This document shows positions 57,750-64,000 of a stretch of DNA of 64,000 bases, in pieces. Origin of the DNA: Hoylesella shahii DSM 15611 = JCM 12083 (GTDB lineage Bacteria > Bacteroidota > Bacteroidia > Bacteroidales > Bacteroidaceae); contig NZ_BAIZ01000002.1 in the NCBI RefSeq assembly GCF_000613445.1, forward strand, positions 1 through 64,000, in the 5' to 3' direction. The position numbers and the translations under genes are program-made. Every line of letters starts with the position of its first letter. The stretch's first letter is position 1. The notes under the pieces are model-generated. The model searched no databases. It saw only the letters and a program-made list of their open reading frames with translations, and had not been told where the DNA came from.

Positions 57750-57823
57750 AACGAGTTGACCAATAAACAAGTGGCGAGTAAAGTATTTGTAGCTCCCAAA
57801 CTTGTTTATTGGCCAACTCGTTT
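57750..57823. terminator. Long inverted repeat between queF and lctP
   Basis: AACGAGTTGaCCAATAAACA on the left is mirrored by the right arm ending CCAACTCGTT, with arms of about 23 bases, one mismatch and a loop of about 28. It lies between convergent genes and probably ends both transcripts. It resembles a small foldback element. Confidence 0.6.
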
Positions 57824-57863
57824 TCTTGTTAACAAACGCCTTGTTAACAGTTTATCCCCCCTT

Positions 57864-59411
57864 TTATCCTGCAAGCAGCACCATCAATCCGCCTATTACA
57901 ATGTACAAAGCCGCATAGGGAAGGGCCGATTTTAGTATCTCGCCATCCTTGCCAGGCATGTCGCAAGCCGCCGTTGCAATAGCAATACTCTGTGGCGAAA
58001 TCATTTTACCGCCTGTTGCCCCAGTGGTATTTGCAGCCACTATCCAATTGGGGTTGGCGTGATGAAGCTGAGTTGCCACGTTGGCTTGCAATTTAGCAAA
58101 GAGAATATTCGATGATGTGTCGCTACCAGTAACGAATGTTCCGATGGCACCGATTAGCGGAGCAAACAGCGGGTAAGCCTTCCCTGTGATGCTTGCAAGC
58201 GTGTCGGCGATAACAATTATCATACCCGAATAGTTCATTATGGCAGCCAAAGACACGAGCGAGATAATCGTGATCGTGGTTTTGCGAAGGTTTACCACCG
58301 TGCGGGCCAACGTTACGAGCAACTCTTTGGGCGAAACTCCCTGCACCAAACCGCCCAACACCGTGCCCAGAAACAGCATTAGGCCAGCATTGCCAATCCA
58401 CGCAAACGAGAAAGCGGTGCCTGGAGCATGGATGGGCAAAGCAATTCGCGACACCAGCGTAGACTTTAAGAAAGTGTTAATGGGTGGAAAGAGTGGTCCC
58501 GAAATCAATATAAACAATAAAATGAAGGCATATACCGCCCAGGCCTTAAGCGTTTGACTGGCTGTGTAAGCCTTTTCGCTCTCCGTTTTCTTCTTTGGCG
58601 CAAACACTTTAGCATAAACCACAATGCCCACAATGGCTGCAAGCGACCCAATGATGGCAGGAGTTTCGGCTCCCAGATGGAGAGCCACGAGATATTGCGT
58701 GCCAAACGACACCACTCCAACCCATAACGAGAGCCACAAATTTTTGAATATGGCGCTCTTACTGCGATTGGTAAGTGTAAGGATGATAAAAGGAAGAACG
58801 AAATAAAGCAACGACAATTGCAGCACGGCATAAACAGAAAGTTGCGAGATAAGTGCTTGCGAGGCTGCTCCACCAGGGGCAATTTCGTTGGCCAGTGTTA
58901 TCACTGGCACGCCCACCGCACCAAATCCCGTGGGCACGGTGTTAGCAATGAGCGACACCAATGCGCTGAACAGTGGTTTATAGCCTAAAGAAATAAGTAT
59001 CGCTGCGGGTATGGCAACAGCCGTTCCAAAGCCTGCCATGCCCTCAAGCAGTCCGCCAAAACCCCAAACAAGCATCAACACCGTGATGCCATCATCGTCT
59101 GAAAACGAAGTGAATTGCGCTTTGATAACCTCTATTTGTTTGCTTTGTACCAGCACATTATAGCTAAACAGTGCCATCATAATGATGATAAGGATGGGGA
59201 ACACCGATTTGAGCGTGCCCTCCACAAAAGCCCATGCCACGCCCATTTGCGTAAAACCCTGTGGCGCAAACTGCATGGCAGGCGCCAAAAGCACGGCAAT
59301 GGCGGCCGTGATGAGTAAGCAAATAAAGGCACTACGGTGGCCTGCCATCTTGAAACCAAGCATCAAGACGAATAGCAGAACGATGGGAAGGATAGAAACT
59401 AGTGCGGCCAT
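57864..59411 (-). CDS. lctP: L-lactate permease
   Basis: 515 residues with 12 to 13 hydrophobic segments. A proton-linked lactate (and glycolate) transporter of the LctP family. Signature stretches include GGLLEGMAGFGTAVAIPAAI near 125-145, PTGFGAVGVPV near 180, and GSDTSSNILFAKLQ and TTGATGGKMISPQSIAIA near 435-475, which are typical of the family. In an anaerobe it probably takes up or exports lactate for cross-feeding. No lactate dehydrogenase neighbours. It is a single gene. Confidence 0.93.
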   Translation of the reverse strand: MAALVSILPIVLLFVLMLGFKMAGHRSAFICLLITAAIAVLLAPAMQFAPQGFTQMGVAWAFVEGTLKSVFPILIIIMMALFSYNVLVQSKQIEVIKAQFTSFSDDDGITVLMLVWGFGGLLEGMAGFGTAVAIPAAILISLGYKPLFSALVSLIANTVPTGFGAVGVPVITLANEIAPGGAASQALISQLSVYAVLQLSLLYFVLPFIILTLTNRSKSAIFKNLWLSLWVGVVSFGTQYLVALHLGAETPAIIGSLAAIVGIVVYAKVFAPKKKTESEKAYTASQTLKAWAVYAFILLFILISGPLFPPINTFLKSTLVSRIALPIHAPGTAFSFAWIGNAGLMLFLGTVLGGLVQGVSPKELLVTLARTVVNLRKTTITIISLVSLAAIMNYSGMIIVIADTLASITGKAYPLFAPLIGAIGTFVTGSDTSSNILFAKLQANVATQLHHANPNWIVAANTTGATGGKMISPQSIAIATAACDMPGKDGEILKSALPYAALYIVIGGLMVLLAG

Positions 59412-59546
59412 AAGGAGTTGTTTTGTTGGTTATAGTGGTTGTTGCAGGCTTGTGTTGCGTTTTGTTTGTTGTCTGTGGTCTGCAAAGCATGTGGCAAATG
59501 TAATAAAAAATACTGATAAATGCAGCGTTGTTGTCATAAAAAGTGA

Positions 59547-59581
59547 TGGGGCGAATGCACTTTAAAAGAACATTCGCCCCA
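59547..59581 (-). terminator. Terminator after pepT
   Basis: TGGGGCGAATG pairs perfectly with CATTCGCCCCA around 13 bases. On the minus strand it is followed by a T-rich stretch. Confidence 0.75.
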
Positions 59582-59606
59582 TTCTATGGTTTAAGTCTAC
59601 GACGAT

Positions 59607-60830
59607 TTAGTCGTTATAGTCGGCCACAATCTCGCAAATATTGGTGATTACGTTCATGGCTTTTTCCATCACCTGCACCGAGACAAACTCGTATGGGCCG
59701 TGGAAGTTAACGCCTCCAGCAAAGATGTTGGGGCAAGGCAAACCCTTATAGCTCAGTTGTGCGCCATCCGTTCCGCCTCTAATGGGTTTCACTTTGGGCG
59801 AAACGCCACTTTGCATCATGGCTTGTAGAACGATGTCTATTACATGCATATTGGGGTCAATCTTCTCCTTCATGTTGTAATATTGGTCGTTTAGCAGCAC
59901 TTCAACCGTTCCTTCGCCGTATTTTTCGTTCATGATGCGCGCGCATTTTTCGAAAAACGCCTTACGGTCTTCAAACTTATCGCGGTCGTGGTCGCGTATA
60001 ATATAACTCAGTTTAGCCGCTTCGGTGCTTGTTTGCATGCCAATGAGGTGGAAAAATCCCTCGTATCCCTCTGTTGTTTCAGGCGTTTCGTCGTGGGGAA
60101 GCATAGCACAGAACTCGCAAGCAAGTCTACTAGCGTTAATCATTTTCCCTTTAGCATAGCCAGGGTGCACGCTAACGCCTTTGATATTCACTTTTGCCGA
60201 GGCTGCATTAAAGTTTTCGTATTCCAGTTCTCCCTGGTCTCCGCCATCGATAGTGTAGGCCCATTCGCATCCAAACTTTTCAACATTAAAGTGATGTGCG
60301 CCTTTTCCAATCTCTTCATCGGGATTAAAGGCCACGCGAATATCGCCATGTTTCACCTCGTTATGGTCGCGCAACCAGCACATGGCTTGCATAATTTCAG
60401 CAATACCGGCCTTATCGTCGGCTCCTAGAAGCGTTGTACCATCGGTAACAATGAGGTCTTCGCCCACATGACTTTTTAGTTCGGGGAATTTTGTTGGCGA
60501 CGACACGATACCTGGCGACAATTCTATGTCGCCACCATCGTAATTCTTCACGATGCGTGCCTTTACGTCTTTGCCACTGCTGTCGGGGCTAGTGTCGTAG
60601 TGAGAGATAAAACCGATAGTTGGTATTTTTTTCTTGCAGTTGGCTTTCAGCGTTCCATAGAGATAGCCCATTTCGTCCATCTCCACATCGCTAAGCCCTT
60701 CTCGCTCCATTTCTTTTTTAAGATATTCAGCGAAAACAAGTTGTTTCGGGGTGCTCGGAACCGACTCCGAACTGTCGTCCGACTGTGTGTCGAACTTGGT
60801 ATAATTAATAAATCTTTCTGTTATTTCCAT
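59607..60830 (-). CDS. pepT: Peptidase T (tripeptidase)
   Basis: 407 residues from [11 protein letters not shown], chosen because an upstream in-frame start adds nine residues not seen in the family. A cytoplasmic zinc aminopeptidase (M20B) that cleaves tripeptides. Zinc ligands and catalytic residues are visible: His and Asp in [11 protein letters not shown], Asp in [14 protein letters not shown], Glu-Glu in [12 protein letters not shown], Asp in [10 protein letters not shown] and His in [14 protein letters not shown]. The length is normal. It is a single gene with its own terminator. Confidence 0.95.
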   Translation of the reverse strand: MEITERFINYTKFDTQSDDSSESVPSTPKQLVFAEYLKKEMEREGLSDVEMDEMGYLYGTLKANCKKKIPTIGFISHYDTSPDSSGKDVKARIVKNYDGGDIELSPGIVSSPTKFPELKSHVGEDLIVTDGTTLLGADDKAGIAEIMQAMCWLRDHNEVKHGDIRVAFNPDEEIGKGAHHFNVEKFGCEWAYTIDGGDQGELEYENFNAASAKVNIKGVSVHPGYAKGKMINASRLACEFCAMLPHDETPETTEGYEGFFHLIGMQTSTEAAKLSYIIRDHDRDKFEDRKAFFEKCARIMNEKYGEGTVEVLLNDQYYNMKEKIDPNMHVIDIVLQAMMQSGVSPKVKPIRGGTDGAQLSYKGLPCPNIFAGGVNFHGPYEFVSVQVMEKAMNVITNICEIVADYND

Positions 60831-61325
60831 GTTTGGTTTTAAGTTTGAACGAGCCACGAAATAGGGCTTTTTCTCCTTTTTGCGTGGTTTGGCATTTGCT
60901 TTGGCGCTTCTTTCGTGTTGTTATTTTATATGGTGTATGCTTCTGTATGGTGCATTCCTTTTATTCAAAAGTTGCGTTTGGCAGCTGTTCAGCCGTTCGT
61001 GTGGGTTTATTTGCTTTTGATGTTAATGTATTTATCTATATTTTTGCCCAATAAAGGCGTCTGCACACCTATGTTCATCGCAAAGATAAAGCCTTTGGCT
61101 TGCAGTTGGTTTTGCAAAGATACGAAATGTTTCAAAAAGGCAAAACAAAAGGGCAAAATCTTTTACGCGGAGTGGGGTGCAAGTTGATGATGTTTGAGTG
61201 GTAGGAGGGGAGCTGGAGTGGGTGGATTGGTTTGAAAAATATACTTAGCGAAGTGCACGATAACACGAAGCGCTAAGCATTAGCCAGTAAAGCAAGTGTA
61301 GTAGGCGAATGTTCGGGTGTTCGCT
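60831..61325. other. Non-coding gap
   Basis: About 495 bases without a supported gene. It holds T-rich sequence close to pepT; no structured element could be recognised. Confidence 0.5.
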
Positions 61326-61547
61326 CTATCCCATTTTCCCCGTTTTCAACTCGGTTTGCAGAAACGAGAACACATATCCTGGGCTTTGGTAGTAAAGCTT
61401 TGTGGCATCGTTCATCAGCTTTTCGTATGTCTCGGAATTTATTACGAGCGTTAAAGCCTGTTCTATTGATAGGGTGTTGTCGTTGGCCATTAGCTGTTTT
61501 GCCAACTCTTTCACCAAAAAGCCTTTCATTTCTTCTTTCTCTGTCAT
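61326..61547 (-). CDS. Small DUF3791-like protein, third gene of mini cassette
   Basis: 73 residues, charged and helical (MTEKEEMKGFLVKELAKQLM). The C-terminal half, TKLYYQSPGYVFSFLQTEL, resembles the family of small proteins found in threes with DUF3791 and DUF3990 genes. The start codon overlaps the preceding stop in an ATGA junction, so translation is coupled. Function unknown; partner or antitoxin-like role is inferred from the arrangement. Confidence 0.65.
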   Translation of the reverse strand: MTEKEEMKGFLVKELAKQLMANDNTLSIEQALTLVINSETYEKLMNDATKLYYQSPGYVFSFLQTELKTGKMG

Positions 61548-61714
61548 AGTCGTTTCAGGTGTTTGCTTAACAAAAGTGCATGTGTTTGGGCAAAGTCTTT
61601 GGCCTGTTCCACCTCGGTAGACAAGTGAAAGCTGCGCCCGAAATCTTTGCTGAGCTTAGACATCGTGAGGTCTATCTCGCCAAAGTCGCTCGTTGTGCCG
61701 TGATAAAGCCTCAT
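61544..61714 (-). CDS. Short DUF3990-like (ADP-ribosyltransferase fold) protein
   Basis: 56 residues. MRLYHGTTSDFGEIDLTMSK, then DFGRSFHLSTEVEQAKDFA match the N-terminal third of DUF3990, where the RLYHG His and the STE-like strand form the NAD site of an ADP-ribosyltransferase. Full DUF3990 proteins have about 150 residues; the C-terminal Glu of the triad is missing. The start overlaps the upstream stop by one base (TAATG) and its own stop overlaps the next start (ATGA). It could be a natural fragment, a shortened toxin or a decoy. I am fairly sure it is expressed as part of the three-gene unit. Confidence 0.6.
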   Translation of the reverse strand: MRLYHGTTSDFGEIDLTMSKLSKDFGRSFHLSTEVEQAKDFAQTHALLLSKHLKRL

Positions 61715-61935
61715 TATAACGCCCCTCCCATTCTGCGACAGTACTGCGAAAGCTCGTCTACCATTGTGCTGAACGATTGTGTATGGGCATAGCCATAGTG
61801 CTTGTCAATGAAGTCGATGGCCTTAAACCGCTGCAAATAGCCAAAGGCCTGTTTCATTGTTAGGTCGTACTTCTTCCCAAATTCATAGATGAAGTAGATT
61901 ATCCATTCTAGTTTCTCTTCCGTGCTATATTCCAT
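61714..61935 (-). CDS. DUF3791 family protein, first gene of mini cassette
   Basis: 73 residues. LEWIIYFIYEFGKKYDLTMK then AFGYLQRFKAIDFIDKHYGY and HTQSFSTMVDELSQYCRRMG are close to the DUF3791 pattern. Such genes stand before DUF3990 genes in many gut Bacteroidota and Firmicutes and are suspected antitoxins or partners. It leads a three-gene translationally coupled unit with one-base and four-base overlaps. Confidence 0.75.
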   Translation of the reverse strand: MEYSTEEKLEWIIYFIYEFGKKYDLTMKQAFGYLQRFKAIDFIDKHYGYAHTQSFSTMVDELSQYCRRMGGAL

Positions 61936-62050
61936 ATTCCACTCCTTATATATTTTAAACTAGTTGCTTTGAGTAGAGAAATAGATCTGTGAGTGCCTAT
62001 TTCCAACTTGCGATTGGGGAAAAATAATCGTTTCACAACAGTTATTATAC

Positions 62051-62602
62051 CTAGAAGTCTGAAGCCTTATCTATATAATAAATGGGTCCATATTTTAGCC
62101 ATAAATAAAGGCGAGGAACGCCATCGTTAGCATTTCCCTTTGTTAGTACAACTGAACCTAACCATTCTCCACTCGTTTTTGGATTTTCCCCAAACCAATA
62201 AAACCTTAGGAAACTTCCGGTATTAAAAGTCCCGCATTTATCTCCATATTTTTGTTTGAGCAGGGAATATAGCGCATCAACATCAGCCTCTGCCGCTTTT
62301 TGTTCGTCAGAATTATAGATTTTCCAAAATTCAGCATGGTTAAAATAGGTATTTTTATCGTCTCTCTGAAAGTTAAATTCCCCCTTGTTGAAACTAATAT
62401 CTCCCATGGTTAAACCAAAAACGTGAAGTCCTCCTTCTTTTGCAAACACACTTGTTGTCCCAAACCGTTCCTCAAGGCGGCTCTTAACATAATCGTATGA
62501 ACTTCCAAACTTTATGCCTAGAACCGATTGTGCACTACATGTAGTAACTTGGGTAATTAAGAGGACTAAAAATAAAAGTACATTTTTTATACCTGTAATC
62601 AT
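62051..62602 (-). CDS. Unknown exported protein
   Basis: 183 residues from MITGIKNVLLFLVLLITQVT, which gives a clear signal peptide ending at SAQ; the frame opens 38 codons earlier but that part has no support. The mature protein starts SVLGIKFGSSYDYVKSRLEERFG and has a strand-rich body with an Asp- and Lys-rich helix (KAAEADVDALYSLLKQKYGD). The GIKFGSSYDYVKS pattern recalls small exported proteins of Bacteroidales. No function is assigned. It sits between the mini cassette and tRNA-Arg. Confidence 0.65.
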   Translation of the reverse strand: MITGIKNVLLFLVLLITQVTTCSAQSVLGIKFGSSYDYVKSRLEERFGTTSVFAKEGGLHVFGLTMGDISFNKGEFNFQRDDKNTYFNHAEFWKIYNSDEQKAAEADVDALYSLLKQKYGDKCGTFNTGSFLRFYWFGENPKTSGEWLGSVVLTKGNANDGVPRLYLWLKYGPIYYIDKASDF

Positions 62603-62864
62603 AATTTTAAAGTTTTCTTTAATGGTAAAAATCAAATTGTTGTGTGGGTTAAAAGGCAAAAACGGGAACTTAAGGATGAGCAATTTAATAAATCCTAGAT
62701 GGATTTCTACATACAACTAGTGTTGTATATAGTATTGGATTCCTTTTCTAACATGATACGTTACGCATCTATTATGGCTCTGTTTTTGTTTATCCACAAA
62801 GGAGATTGTAATCCCTTGCATTCGAGAAACCTATAAGAGGAACACCCTAGCATTCCCCCTTTTG

Positions 62865-62938
62865 TGACCCCGGCGGGATTCAAACCCACGACTTCAGGAA
62901 CCGGAATCCTGCGTTCTATTCAGCTGAACTACGAGGCC
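62865..62938 (-). tRNA. tRNA-Arg (CCG)
   Basis: A complete cloverleaf on the minus strand. The acceptor stem pairs GGCCTCG with CGGGGTC (with wobble pairs), the D-loop has AGTTCAGCTGAATAGA, the anticodon arm is CAGGA-TTCCGGT-TCCTG, and the T arm has GGGTTTGAATCCC. The loop reads CCG at positions 34-36, so it decodes CGG (Arg). The discriminator is A. No CCA is encoded. Confidence 0.95.
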
Positions 62939-63245
62939 TTTGTTACTTATTGCGCTGCAAAAGTAAGCATTTTTGTTGGTTTGAGCAAATGTGTTGGCGC
63001 TAAATATAAAGGCGGTTTGGAGTTATCTGCATGGCGGTTAAATCTTTAGCAAGGCCACTTGCAGGGATGAAACAACTGCGGTGAGGGCGAAAGAGACTTT
63101 TATGATGTATGTAATTAAGGTTCTTTTGGTTGCTAAATGATGGAGTTTGATGAAGTTTTGCATCAAATTGTGACATTCTTTTCCGTGTTTCGTCCATTTA
63201 TTGTTTAATTTGCTACCTTTGCACAACAAAATAATATTTCGTAAG
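62939..63245. other. Intergenic region upstream of asnA
   Basis: About 307 bases with no supported gene. A TACCTTTG box lies at 63214-63221, a plausible asnA -7 element 25 bases before the start. Confidence 0.5.
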
Positions 63246-64000
63246 ATGAGTACATTGATAAAGCCAAATGGTTACCATGCACACTTAGACAAGGTGAGAA
63301 CGGAGCAAGCAATAAAGCTGATAAAGGACTTTTTCCAGCAAAATCTCTCCACCGAACTACGCTTGCGCCGAGTTACGGCACCGCTTTTCGTGATGCAAGG
63401 ACTGGGCATTAACGACGATCTTAACGGCATAGAACGCCCCGTTACCTTTCCTATTAAAGACTTGGGAGACGCGCGTGCCGAGGTGGTGCATTCGTTGGCC
63501 AAGTGGAAACGCCTAACGTTGGCCGAATATAAGATTAAACCAGGCTATGGCATTTACACGGATATGAATGCCATTAGGGCCGATGAGGAGTTGGATAATC
63601 TGCATTCGCTCTATGTAGACCAGTGGGATTGGGAGATGGTTATCACCCCCGAACAGCGCACCTTGCACTTTTTGGAACAAACGGTGCGCCGCATTTATGC
63701 TGCCATTTTACGCACCGAGTATCTCACTTGCGAAACTTATCCTGGTTTGCAGCCGTTTCTGCCTGCCGATATTCATATTGTGCACAGCGAAGAGTTGCTG
63801 CAGATGTATCCCAATCTTACAGCAAAAGAACGCGAAGACGCCATTTGCCAAAAGTATGGCGCAGTGTTTATTGTGGGTATTGGGGGTGAGCTTAGCGATG
63901 GTAAACCACACGATGGACGCGCGCCCGACTATGATGACTGGTCGACAGAGGCCGAAAATGGCCGCTTTGGACTTAATGGCGACATCCTTATATGGTATCC
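63246..64000 (+). CDS. asnA: Aspartate-ammonia ligase (asparagine synthetase A), partial
   Basis: 251 residues in the window; the gene runs off the right edge and the family has about 345 residues. It makes asparagine from aspartate, ammonia and ATP. The class II aminoacyl-tRNA synthetase-like fold is visible: LRLRRVTAPLFVMQGLGIND near 38-57, VVHSLAKWKRLTL near 78-91, YTDMNAIRADEELDNLHSLY, the motif VDQWDWEMVI near 125-134, and GIGGELSDGKPHDGRAPDYD near 214-233. It starts at ATG (63246) and has a promoter box upstream. Confidence 0.94.
   Translation, partial: MSTLIKPNGYHAHLDKVRTEQAIKLIKDFFQQNLSTELRLRRVTAPLFVMQGLGINDDLNGIERPVTFPIKDLGDARAEVVHSLAKWKRLTLAEYKIKPGYGIYTDMNAIRADEELDNLHSLYVDQWDWEMVITPEQRTLHFLEQTVRRIYAAILRTEYLTCETYPGLQPFLPADIHIVHSEELLQMYPNLTAKEREDAICQKYGAVFIVGIGGELSDGKPHDGRAPDYDDWSTEAENGRFGLNGDILIWY

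Noticed and set aside
60915-61187. 90-codon frame with hydrophobic start
   Set aside because: T-rich non-coding sequence can give hydrophobic residues; the second half is lysine-rich and not protein-like.
62005-62030. Another end of the foldback element (CGATTGGGG)
   Set aside because: Only nine bases match and the flanks differ; this can be chance.

Overview
The window looks like a chromosomal segment of a Bacteroidota member, most likely Bacteroidales and Prevotella-like. This rests on Bacteroidota-type promoter boxes (TAxxTTTG, sometimes with an upstream TTTG 18-19 bp away), a TonB-dependent receptor paired with a DUF4249 lipoprotein, a subtilase with a type IX secretion-like tail, a flavodoxin/DUF2023 pair, and housekeeping proteins of Bacteroidales style. 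No species is claimed. The translation table is the standard bacterial one, because several intact genes end in TGA.

Layout. 0-5.7 kb: clpB diverging from a type I glutamine synthetase, then a membrane protein. 6-11.6 kb: a GH27 alpha-galactosidase and nrdA-nrdB (class I ribonucleotide reductase) behind a cobalamin riboswitch. 11.6-17.7 kb: bcp, then a minus-strand cluster of an ECF sigma factor, a C10-peptidase-like lipoprotein remnant, a DUF5034-like lipoprotein, a DUF4249 lipoprotein and a TonB-dependent receptor. 17.9-19.9 kb: a metallophosphoesterase and a HutD/Ves-like protein. 19.9-21.4 kb: a gene-poor island with a 22-bp tandem repeat array. 21.4-27.1 kb: ppdK, an RlmD/RumA-type rRNA methyltransferase and an OprP/O-like porin. 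28.3-37.5 kb: DUF2023/flavodoxin, a subtilase, SlyD, AroC, two unknown membrane proteins, NfeD and an SPFH protein. 37.5-38.9 kb: a second island with a foldback element and a second 22-bp array. 38.9-49.4 kb: M48 protease-PyrK-PyrD, then an alpha-2-macroglobulin-like protein, a DUF1573 protein and IspH. 49.5-64 kb: an outer membrane protein, WecB, a second foldback element, a CopA-like ATPase, a DUF4886 protein, peptidase E, YhhQ and QueF (queuosine), LctP, PepT, a small DUF3791/DUF3990-like cassette, tRNA-Arg and the start of asnA.

An important quality point: about a dozen otherwise conserved genes carry one to three single-base frameshifts, most of them apparent one-base deletions, and one has an in-frame stop. 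The number, the bias towards deletion and the hits in essential genes (nrdA) suggest base errors in the underlying consensus more than real decay. I annotate these genes across the shifts and flag each one.

The most interesting items are: two dispersed 22-bp iteron-like arrays built on the word GCWAAAYGC; a shared leader plus start codon found in the same two islands; a 190-bp foldback element in two copies plus a lone end; a CopA-like ATPase that lacks nearly the whole nucleotide-binding domain; a B12 riboswitch controlling a B12-independent reductase; and a translationally coupled three-gene mini cassette with a truncated ADP-ribosyltransferase-like fold.
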